Shown here one piece after another: positions 1 through 5,998 of a DNA stretch of 9,902 bases (its first letter is position 1; each line of letters starts with the position of its first letter). The stretch is from SAR202 cluster bacterium (GTDB taxonomy: Bacteria > Chloroflexota > Dehalococcoidia > Lucifugimonadales > JASMAO01): positions 1 to 9,902 of the forward strand of contig JASMAO010000158.1 in NCBI GenBank assembly GCA_030754315.1. The letters are read 5' to 3'. Below the pieces are notes generated by a model that was not told the DNA's origin, ran no database searches, and worked only from the letters and a program-made list of their open reading frames with translations. Position numbers and translations under genes: made by a program.

Positions 1-94
1 CAGGGGCCCCAGTCAAGTTTGAAGATTGATCCGGCTTTTTAATGGAACGATCCACACCCTCTTAAGGCCAATAATCGAGATCGATATACGCAAA

Positions 95-134
95 CGGACC
101 TGAAAGGACAGGAGAGGACAGGAATGGACCCAGT
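95..134. repeat. 10-bp-periodic GGAC array
   Basis: The tetramer GGAC occurs four times at an exact 10-base spacing (96, 106, 116 and 126). The middle two units share AGGACAGGA. One helical turn of spacing could present one face of the DNA to a protein, but no function is known to me. It lies in a stretch with no gene, next to the TTCAGCACA repeats. It could equally be a slippage product in non-coding DNA. Confidence 0.6.
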
Positions 135-155
135 TTCAGCACATATTCAGCACAC
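134..155. repeat. tandem TTCAGCACA direct repeats
   Basis: TTCAGCACA occurs at 135-143 and 146-154, an 11-base period, followed by a C-rich run. The same nonamer recurs at 9801-9809 near the other edge of the window, outside the gene cluster. The first copy extends to TTTCAGCACA and the second to TTCAGCACAC, and both extended forms match the right-hand copy. This could be an attachment or recombination-related repeat (inference), though no integrase gene is visible. Confidence 0.55.
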
Positions 156-194
156 CCCCCGACCCCCTTTATATAAAATAACGAATTCGAATAT

Positions 195-222
195 CTACCC
201 CACGCAGCGGTGGGTAGTTTTT
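195..222 (+). terminator. terminator-like hairpin
   Basis: CTACC-C-CAC at 195-203 pairs with GTGGGTAG at 210-217, with one bulged C and a loop of about six bases. A run of five T (218-222) follows, as expected for a rho-independent terminator read on the plus strand. It would stop transcripts coming from left of the window and insulate the cluster. The opposite strand lacks a T run after the hairpin, so I read it as one-directional. Confidence 0.55.
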
Positions 223-224
223 GG

Positions 225-359
225 TTGACCATTTATATGGTTGCGTGGATTTATGCGCGCTGGAGTTTCGACATGCTCTTCGTAGTGCTCGCAGCAGCAG
301 GCACTGGCATACTGATTGCTGTCATGATGCTTCCCCGGCAACTGGCCACTAAAGTTTAA
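225..359 (+). pseudogene. possible 3' remnant of a membrane transporter (MFS-like C-terminus)
   Basis: A frame open from 177 to a TAA at 357-359 has its only ATG at 237 and would give 40 residues. It contains one hydrophobic stretch (about FVVLAAAGTGILIAVMMLP) after an aromatic WIYARWSFDMLF segment. That arrangement resembles the last helix of major facilitator transporters, which often end in a Leu-Pro-Arg element as here. No good ribosome site precedes ATG 237, and a terminator hairpin lies in the same frame just upstream, so a recombination junction near 225 is plausible. It ends 30 bases before the first intact gene. It could instead be a genuine small one-helix membrane protein or chance; the family assignment rests on pattern memory only. 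Confidence 0.35.
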
Positions 360-389
360 ACCGATGCTAGTTGAGTAGGACTGTATGAA

Positions 390-1316
390 ATGAGCAAGAT
401 CGTCATAACGGAATTTATGGATGAAACGTTTCTGCCTAATTTGCGGGAGCGTCATGAAGTAATTTACGAACCAGACCTAGTTGATCGAGAGGATCAGCTA
501 TACGCCCTCTTGCACGACACGGGAGGATTAATTGTTCGAAATAGAACGTCAGTAGGACGCGCTTTGTTAGATAACGCTCCTAATCTTTCAGCCATCGGAC
601 GCCTTGGTGTGGGTCTCGACAACATCGACATTACGCTGTGCAAAGAGCGCGGCATCGAGGTATATCCAGCATTAGGCGCTAACAATACTGCCGTTGCAGA
701 ATATGTAGTTGCTGCATTACTGATTCTTTTCCGGGGTGCGTTTAATGCAACCAGTCATGTGATAGAAGGGAAGTGGCCGCGGACAGCACTGATCGGGAAA
801 GAGATTTCTGGAAAAACTTTAGGAGTCATCGGGTATGGAGGAATTGCTAGAGAAGTAGAAACTCGAGCTACGGTGATGGGCGTTCGGGTTATTGCATACG
901 ATCCATATGTTTCCAACGACAATTCCTTTGTGGGTAGTGCAGCGCTCGTCCAGCTTGACGAATTGTTGACGGCTTCAGATGCTATTAGTTTGCATCTTCC
1001 TTTGACCAGCGAAACTCGTGGGTTGATATCTCACGAACACTTAGCAAAGATGAAACCGGGCTCCGTTCTGATTAATACGTCCCGTGGTGGTATTGTTGAT
1101 GAGGGCGCACTTGTTGCCGCGTTACGTTCAAATCGACTAAGCGGTGCTGCTATTGATGTCTACGAACACGAACCTCTAACGGAGGTAGAAGCGCGTCAGT
1201 TTGAGGGCATCGATAATTTGATCTTAACCCCACATATTGCCGGCATTACCGAGGAAGCAAACGCCAGGATTTCGGAAATGATTGTTAAAAAAATGATCAA
1301 TCATTTCAGGCATTAG
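390..1316 (+). CDS. slcC: D-2-hydroxyacid dehydrogenase, SlcC-like (S)-sulfolactate dehydrogenase
   Basis: This is a 308-residue NAD-dependent oxidoreductase of the D-isomer-specific 2-hydroxyacid dehydrogenase family, expected to be cytosolic. The dinucleotide-binding loop is GYGGIA (148-153), a GxGxxA variant of GxGxxG. Asp171 ends the second strand, which favours NAD over NADP. The catalytic set is present: Arg232 in NTSRGG, Glu261 in YEHEPL and His282 in TPHIAG. The N-terminal ITEFMDE and the IVRNRT and GRLGVGLDNID blocks resemble (S)-sulfolactate dehydrogenase, which oxidises 3-sulfolactate to 3-sulfopyruvate. The sulfopyruvate decarboxylase genes downstream support this. ATG 390 follows TAGGA at 376-380; the nearby ATG 385 runs straight into a stop. 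A phosphoglycerate-dehydrogenase-like paralogue with another substrate remains possible. The family call is very firm; the substrate is inferred. Confidence 0.85.
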   Translation: MSKIVITEFMDETFLPNLRERHEVIYEPDLVDREDQLYALLHDTGGLIVRNRTSVGRALLDNAPNLSAIGRLGVGLDNIDITLCKERGIEVYPALGANNTAVAEYVVAALLILFRGAFNATSHVIEGKWPRTALIGKEISGKTLGVIGYGGIAREVETRATVMGVRVIAYDPYVSNDNSFVGSAALVQLDELLTASDAISLHLPLTSETRGLISHEHLAKMKPGSVLINTSRGGIVDEGALVAALRSNRLSGAAIDVYEHEPLTEVEARQFEGIDNLILTPHIAGITEEANARISEMIVKKMINHFRH

Positions 1317-1408
1317 AAATGAAATTTTGATCGAGATACTAAAAAATCACGCAAATAGGAGATAACCCATTATTCGTATTGTTATAGGGCTAGGTACCGG
1401 TCAATTAC

Positions 1409-1439
1409 TTGATATATCATGTATCAATTAGTATACAAT
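1409..1439 (+). promoter_or_regulatory. sigma70-like promoter overlapping palindromic operator candidates
   Basis: TTGATA (1409-1414) and TATACA (1432-1437) are separated by 17 bases, close to a sigma70 promoter; TACAAT at 1434-1439 is an alternative -10. The spacer is itself symmetric. TTGATA...TATCAA at 1409-1427 is a 19-base palindrome with a single mismatched pair. TGTAT-N8-ATACA at 1420-1437 overlaps it and includes GTATAC (1431-1436), a core common in GntR-family operators. A repressor here would block polymerase directly. The promoter would drive the binding-protein gene with a leader of roughly 125 bases. No regulator gene is in the window, so the regulator's identity is a guess. Confidence 0.55.
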
Positions 1440-1557
1440 TTGGTTTGGTTGCTATCGGGAGATTAAGGACAGCGGCTGTTTTGAAACTACTAATTTCTGA
1501 CCGCTTTTAGCGCATCGCTGAAGGAAAGGAAATAGCAACTTTATCAACATAATCCTT

Positions 1558-1565
1558 AGGAGGTG
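1558..1565 (+). promoter_or_regulatory. near-perfect Shine-Dalgarno site of dctP
   Basis: AGGAGGTG lies five bases before the ATG at 1571, an essentially ideal ribosome site and much stronger than those of the transporter membrane subunits downstream. It fits the need for excess binding protein over membrane subunits. Confidence 0.85.
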
Positions 1566-1570
1566 TTCAG

Positions 1571-2581
1571 ATGAGTATTAGAAAGATTCTCGCGGGAATA
1601 TCTGTTATTGTTTTTAGTGCTGTAACTTGGTCATCGGTTAGTGCCGATGTCAATTTTAAGTTTGCCAGCGCGAACGCACCTGACTCAATGTCACATGGCG
1701 CATTCGGCCACGCTTGGAAAAAGCACATTGAAGAGGCATCTAATGGTCGAATAACGGTGCAGCTTCTTTTTGGCGGTCAGATGGGCTCTGAGCAAGACAA
1801 TGTAAACCAAGTCTCTTCGGGTCTTATTCAAGCGGCCTCAGCTGCTGTGAACAATGTCACGCCATTTGCACCAATTGTCGGGTTCGCTACGCTTCCGTAT
1901 ATGTTCCAGGGCGTTGAGGAGGCGTGGGCAGTTTTTGATAGCCCGCTCCGGGACACACTTAACGAAACAATGGCTAAGCAAGCCAATTTTCGTACGGTCG
2001 CTTGGCTAACAGGGGGATTTCGTGTCCTCAGTAATTCAAAAAAACCAGTGCGGACACTCGCTGACCTTCAAGGGCTTCGAATTCGAGTGCCAAAAAACGA
2101 TATTATGATCGCGTCTTACAAGGCATGGGGAATCAATCCTGTCCCGATGTCATGGACCGAAACCTTTAATGCTTTACAACAGAAGGTAGTAGATGGACAG
2201 GACAATCCGTATGATGTTTTTCCAACTTTGCGATTTGATGAGGTTCAAAGCTATATCACCAATATCCACTACATCTTGTGGAGTGGCCCGGTAATCGTAA
2301 ACGAGGTTTGGTGGCAGAACCTTTCCGCTGACGATCAAAGTATTATTTCTGAAGCCGCAGTGAAGGCACAGGACGAACAAAGAGCTGGCATGCAGAGCTT
2401 TCTTGGCGGTGCGGCGCTTTTCGCCATTGAACACGGCGTAGAAATAACTCCGCCGGCAGATGAGCAAGAATGGGTAGAGCCCGTGATGGCAATTTGGCCG
2501 GACTTCTACGAGAAAATCGGCGGCAAAGCCTTTGTTGATGAGGTTGTCGTATTTCTCGAGAATCATCGTAAAAGCAATTAG
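1571..2581 (+). CDS. dctP: TRAP transporter solute-binding protein, DctP family
   Basis: A 336-residue periplasmic receptor of a tripartite ATP-independent transporter, which captures an organic anion and hands it to the QM membrane complex. The N-terminus is a Sec signal peptide: RK at 4-5, a hydrophobic core at about 6-20 and a likely cleavage after Ala25 (V-S-A). Family hallmarks are Arg151 in GGFRVLSN, Arg172 in LRIRVP (the position that usually salt-bridges the ligand's carboxylate), and the ETFNALQQKVVDGQDNP block at about 197-213. Length is normal for the family. The ligand cannot be read from sequence; the sulfolactate/sulfopyruvate enzymes around it suggest a C3 sulfonate, as with the known dihydroxypropanesulfonate TRAP system HpsKLM. 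It stands apart from its membrane partners, which start about 2.9 kb downstream, and is followed by a strong terminator. Confidence 0.93.
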   Translation: MSIRKILAGISVIVFSAVTWSSVSADVNFKFASANAPDSMSHGAFGHAWKKHIEEASNGRITVQLLFGGQMGSEQDNVNQVSSGLIQAASAAVNNVTPFAPIVGFATLPYMFQGVEEAWAVFDSPLRDTLNETMAKQANFRTVAWLTGGFRVLSNSKKPVRTLADLQGLRIRVPKNDIMIASYKAWGINPVPMSWTETFNALQQKVVDGQDNPYDVFPTLRFDEVQSYITNIHYILWSGPVIVNEVWWQNLSADDQSIISEAAVKAQDEQRAGMQSFLGGAALFAIEHGVEITPPADEQEWVEPVMAIWPDFYEKIGGKAFVDEVVVFLENHRKSN

Positions 2582-2604
2582 TTTACTTGTACTTGTAATA
2601 ACGG

Positions 2605-2636
2605 AAAGAACCGGACCTTACGGTCCGGTTCTTTTT
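2605..2636 (+). terminator. strong rho-independent terminator after dctP
   Basis: AAAGAACCGGACC (2605-2617) and GGTCCGGTTCTTT (2622-2634) form a perfect 13-bp stem with a TTAC loop, ending in a run of T to 2636. It begins 24 bases after the dctP stop. It should release most transcripts there, giving much more binding protein than downstream products. Genes from 2675 on would depend on read-through or an unseen promoter, since only 38 bases remain before the next start. Confidence 0.93.
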
Positions 2637-2674
2637 GCCCAAAGAAATATTGACCGTACCAGGAGAATCTTTCG

Positions 2675-3640
2675 ATGAATTATCTTTTTATTGGCGGGGG
2701 AGGTTTAATCGGTACGTATGCCATCCGGGAACTGCTTAAGGAAGGCCATCGGGTCATTTCTTACGATTTAGATATCAAAGACAACGCCATTCATAGGGTA
2801 TTGACGAACGACGAATTTTGTCAGGTTAAATTGATATCCGGTGACGTGATGGATCTAGTCGGAATCTTGGAAATTGTTCGCGCAAACAAGATCGATATGA
2901 TTGTCAATCTGGCGGCTGCCCTGATTCCCCAGGGTCAAGCACACCCAGCTCTGGCAACCAAGATTAATGTTGATGGACTAAATAACGTTTTTGAAGTTGC
3001 AAAAGCCTGCCAAGTTAAACGGGTAGTCTGGGCGAGTTCAATTGCTGTCTTTGGCCCTCAATCAATTTATTCGGAAGAGCCCGGAGACGATACATTCCAT
3101 GCTCCGGTCACTGTATACGGCGCTTGCAAATCGTTTAATGAATTCATGGGCCATCATTACTTCAAACAGTTTGGCCTCGACAATATAGGCTTGCGGTTCA
3201 CGGTTGTTTATGGGCCTCACAGGATGCGGGGTGCGTTGGCCTACGATTTAGGTGTGGAACTTCTTGAGAATCCTGCAAATTCCAAACCGGCCCGGGTTCC
3301 TATGGGCGACACATTAATTAACTGGCAATATGTTGAAGATGCTGCAAGTAGTGTTGTCTTGTCGCTGAAACATGAAGGTCCAACCCAAACAAGAGTCTTC
3401 AATACCGGTGGGGATGTGCTTAAAGTCAGAGACGCGGCTGATGTGGTTAAGAAGATTCTCCCAGAGGCCGAAATTGAGGTCGAAGATGGAGATGCAAGTT
3501 CCGGCCTTGGAGGTGTTTATCAGCTCAGTATCGAGGGCGCCCGAAGGGAGCTGGGTTATGACCCAAAATATACGTTTGAAACTGGGGCCCGGAAGTCAAT
3601 CGACCGGTACCGAGAGCTGCAGGGTTTGCAGCCCATATAA
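2675..3640 (+). CDS. NAD-dependent epimerase/dehydratase-family protein (extended SDR)
   Basis: A 321-residue cytosolic oxidoreductase of the extended short-chain dehydrogenase family. It has GGGGLIG (7-13; GxxGxxG pattern at 7, 10, 13) for NAD binding, Asp31 at the end of the second strand favouring NAD, Asp57 in SGDV, and NLAA at 78-81. The catalytic set is Ser121/Ser122 in WASSIAVFG with Tyr148 and Lys152 in YGACK. RFTVVYGP (174-181) and the INWQYVEDAA block (about 215-224) are typical of sugar-nucleotide epimerases and of uronate or erythronate dehydrogenase relatives. AGGAGA at 2661-2666 sets the ATG at 2675. The ThDP enzyme starts 14 bases downstream, so the two are probably cotranscribed. 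In a catabolic cluster it more likely oxidises or epimerises a small polyhydroxy acid than a nucleotide sugar. The substrate is unknown; the family is firm. Confidence 0.85.
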   Translation: MNYLFIGGGGLIGTYAIRELLKEGHRVISYDLDIKDNAIHRVLTNDEFCQVKLISGDVMDLVGILEIVRANKIDMIVNLAAALIPQGQAHPALATKINVDGLNNVFEVAKACQVKRVVWASSIAVFGPQSIYSEEPGDDTFHAPVTVYGACKSFNEFMGHHYFKQFGLDNIGLRFTVVYGPHRMRGALAYDLGVELLENPANSKPARVPMGDTLINWQYVEDAASSVVLSLKHEGPTQTRVFNTGGDVLKVRDAADVVKKILPEAEIEVEDGDASSGLGGVYQLSIEGARRELGYDPKYTFETGARKSIDRYRELQGLQPI

Positions 3641-3654
3641 AGGAGACGCATGTT

Positions 3655-5361
3655 ATGCATACCGGAGACTTATTAGCAGAGTTATTGGCGGCTCACGGGG
3701 TGAGTTGCGTATTTGGCATGATAAGCGGGCAAGGATACCCGTTAAATGATGCTCTTCATCGACGTGAGAAAAAAATTCGGCACGTCATGGTTCGGGATGA
3801 ACGATCCAGTGCTTATGCAGCTGATGGGTACGCAAGGGTGAGTGGGACTATTGGTGTTTGCGATGCCGCGTTCGGGGTGGGAGCGGTGAAACTATTGTCG
3901 GGCGTTGCAGAGGCATACAACTCGTCTATTCCTATACTGTCGATCCTAAGCAATGGACCTCGTGATTGGAGTCTTTGGTTAGACCATGGTTGCACAGCGC
4001 AGGGAATTGAACAGACAGCAATGTTTGAAGGATTGACAAAAAACGTCATCCGGGTCCCATCTCAGAGAATGCTCGCGAAAGCTGTCGGTCATGGTATACA
4101 AACAGCTGTTACCGGGCGGCCTGGCCCCGTCGCGATAGACATTCCGGCTGATATCTTCTATGAGGATTACGAGGGTGATGATGTAGTACAGCCCAACATG
4201 GTTTCTGGTGCGGGAAAATTTCCAGCGAGCCGGATACCACCAGACCCTGGCGATATACAGAAGGCATGCAAGCTTCTAGCGCATTCACAGCGCCCCGTGT
4301 TGGTTGCTGGTGGTGGAGTCGCGATCTCTCGAGCCCACGATGAACTTATGGCGATAGCTGAAAAAGTAGCTATGCCTGTTGCAACGACGATTGCGGGCAA
4401 GGGTGTATTCCCTGAGAATCACCGACTTTCTGTTGGAATTATGGGTGGCCAATATGGCTCAGAATCTGCCAATCGGGTAGTTGATGAATCTGATTTAGTT
4501 TTTTTTGTTGGCGCTAAGTCGTCTGAGAAAGTCACCTCGGCTTGGACTCGACCTGACGACTCGAAGACCATAATTCATTTGGATATTGATCCTATCGAAA
4601 TTGGAAAAATTTTTTCGACTGAGTGTGGAATCTTGGCCGATGCTCAGAAGGGCCTCAATGCGCTAGGCAGTACTTTGACTAACACGCGAAAGGATGCCGA
4701 GAAGTGGCTGCAGCGTGTAGCCCTTATTAAGGAAGACTGGGAAAGAGAGATTGAGCCTGAAATGAGGGCGACGGATTCACCTATTAGACCGCAATTCCTA
4801 ATGGGTCTATTGCAGAAAAAACTGAATAAGCAGGACATCGTTGTGGTGGACGCAAGTTTTTCAATCGGTTGGGTTGGGACCTTCCTAAAATCTCTGACTG
4901 GAGGTCAGCGCTTCCTTTTTCCACGGGGTTTTGCATCTATGGGATTTGGTTTGCCGGCCGCAATAGGTGCTCGTTTTGCTCAGCAAAGAGAAAAAGTCGT
5001 CGTCATTGCCGGTGATGGCAGTATGACCTATGCGATTGGGGAATTATCCACGCTGGCTAAGTATGGCCTTGACATAATCGTCATCGTACTCAACAACAGT
5101 TGTTTGGGTTATACCAAGATTATTGAGACACTGGACTGGCACTCAAATTTCGAATCGTCGAATTTTCCGCCGACAGATTTTGCAACCATTTCTAAGGGTT
5201 TCGGTTGTACTGGATTGGCAGTAGACAATGCTAATGATCTCTCCGATGTGCTTGATCAGGCATTTCAAGAAAATGGACCTGTGCTGATCGACGTCAAGGT
5301 CGATGAGACCCAGGTACCAGAGCTTGCTCTACGTAAACGTCTTAGTGAACTGAAGAGCTAA
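3655..5361 (+). CDS. thiamine diphosphate-dependent enzyme, acetolactate-synthase-like, substrate unknown
   Basis: 568 residues with the three-domain layout of acetolactate synthase/benzoylformate decarboxylase enzymes: an N-terminal pyrimidine-binding domain (about 1-170), a central domain (about 195-345) and a C-terminal pyrophosphate-binding domain (about 375-550). The cofactor-activating Glu49 is in VRDERSSAYAADGYAR, which argues against glyoxylate carboligase (Val there). The ThDP/Mg motif starts at GDGS (453-456) and ends at Asn480-Asn481. Where acetolactate synthases carry a GPGATN-type turn, this protein has AFGVGAVKL (72-80), and its RDWSLWLDHGC segment (103-113) is unusual, pointing to a different substrate pocket. 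It does not look like sulfoacetaldehyde acetyltransferase Xsc. AGGAG at 3641-3645 favours ATG 3655; ATG 3650 opens only a short frame. Lying between TRAP genes and beside ComDE, it may use a 2-oxo acid or aldehyde intermediate of the same pathway. Confidence 0.87.
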   Translation: MHTGDLLAELLAAHGVSCVFGMISGQGYPLNDALHRREKKIRHVMVRDERSSAYAADGYARVSGTIGVCDAAFGVGAVKLLSGVAEAYNSSIPILSILSNGPRDWSLWLDHGCTAQGIEQTAMFEGLTKNVIRVPSQRMLAKAVGHGIQTAVTGRPGPVAIDIPADIFYEDYEGDDVVQPNMVSGAGKFPASRIPPDPGDIQKACKLLAHSQRPVLVAGGGVAISRAHDELMAIAEKVAMPVATTIAGKGVFPENHRLSVGIMGGQYGSESANRVVDESDLVFFVGAKSSEKVTSAWTRPDDSKTIIHLDIDPIEIGKIFSTECGILADAQKGLNALGSTLTNTRKDAEKWLQRVALIKEDWEREIEPEMRATDSPIRPQFLMGLLQKKLNKQDIVVVDASFSIGWVGTFLKSLTGGQRFLFPRGFASMGFGLPAAIGARFAQQREKVVVIAGDGSMTYAIGELSTLAKYGLDIIVIVLNNSCLGYTKIIETLDWHSNFESSNFPPTDFATISKGFGCTGLAVDNANDLSDVLDQAFQENGPVLIDVKVDETQVPELALRKRLSELKS

Positions 5362-5401
5362 CAGGAGTTCCAGTAGAGTGTTATAAATAAATTCACGTTC
5401 G

Positions 5402-5431
5402 TATCCCTATAACTCGATTTGTGAAGGGATA
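5402..5431 (+). promoter_or_regulatory. hairpin covering the dctQ ribosome-binding site
   Basis: TATCCCT (5402-5408) and AGGGATA (5425-5431) are perfect 7-base complements separated by 16 bases. The right arm contains AGGGA, the only plausible Shine-Dalgarno sequence at a correct distance before the dctQ ATG at 5438. Folding would hide the site and reduce translation of the membrane subunits. Whether it is constitutive damping or a switch cannot be told from sequence. There is no T run after it, so it is not a terminator. Confidence 0.5.
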
Positions 5432-5437
5432 AAGAAG

Positions 5438-5980
5438 ATGAATCAAAAAAGATCAATAAAAACTGTTGCCATGTTGGTCTTGGGTGATTTCGAGCGGTAT
5501 CTCTGCGCCTTTTTGCTTCTTAGTATGGTTTTCTGTCTGGCCATACAAGTGTATTTCCGGTACGTATTGAACGCTTCACTTACTTGGTCAGAAGAACTGA
5601 GTCGTTTTACTTTTATTTGGTTGGCCTACATGGGGGCCGTTCTTGGCGCAAAGGAGCGAATTCATTTCCGAGTGACCGTTCCACAACTTCTCCTGCCGGT
5701 CCAATACCGACGATACATGACGATATTGGCTGACTTTATATGGGTTACTTTTAATTTGTTTTTCGCTTATGTAGGCATCAAACAGATCATTCACTTGATA
5801 AATTTCCCCTACATATCGCCATCGCTCCATTGGAGTATGGCGTATCTGTACACATGCGTTCCAATTGGGTTTACTTTTATGACGTTTCGCATAGTGGAGG
5901 GATACTGGAAAGATTATAAAAAAGAAGGATTTAAAGGACTTGGCACCTATCTGAAAATTGGTGAAACGCCAGTTGAATAA
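5438..5980 (+). CDS. dctQ: TRAP transporter small permease, DctQ family
   Basis: A 180-residue inner-membrane protein with four predicted helices at about 22-40, 55-71, 93-113 and 132-152, the normal plan for DctQ. The signature WSEELSRFTFIWLAYMGA (50-67) and the following KERIHFRV segment are characteristic. It pairs with the large DctM subunit and contacts the binding protein. It begins 76 bases after the ThDP gene, behind a hairpin that may mask its ribosome site, and ends 18 bases before dctM. The membrane pair lying downstream of two enzymes, far from its binding protein, is an uncommon order. Confidence 0.9.
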   Translation: MNQKRSIKTVAMLVLGDFERYLCAFLLLSMVFCLAIQVYFRYVLNASLTWSEELSRFTFIWLAYMGAVLGAKERIHFRVTVPQLLLPVQYRRYMTILADFIWVTFNLFFAYVGIKQIIHLINFPYISPSLHWSMAYLYTCVPIGFTFMTFRIVEGYWKDYKKEGFKGLGTYLKIGETPVE

Positions 5981-5998
5981 CATCAGATTTCTACAGCC

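Noticed and set aside
225..254. TTGACC plus an AT-rich hexamer as a promoter for slcC
   Set aside because: No acceptable -10 element lies at 16-18 bases. The ACCAT/ATGGT inverted repeat at 228-241 is too short to call an operator.
2174..2566. Long antisense open frame opposite dctP
   Set aside because: The predicted product has no recognisable domain, lies wholly within a firmly identified gene and has no context of its own.
3655..5361. Sulfoacetaldehyde acetyltransferase (Xsc) or glyoxylate carboligase identity for the large ThDP enzyme
   Set aside because: The N-terminal blocks do not match Xsc as I know it, and the active-site Glu49 is present, whereas glyoxylate carboligase has Val at this position. 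It is left as unassigned acetolactate-synthase-like.
5588..5983. Long antisense open frame opposite dctQ
   Set aside because: It mirrors the coding bias of dctQ. It has no family resemblance and no ribosome site that I could see.
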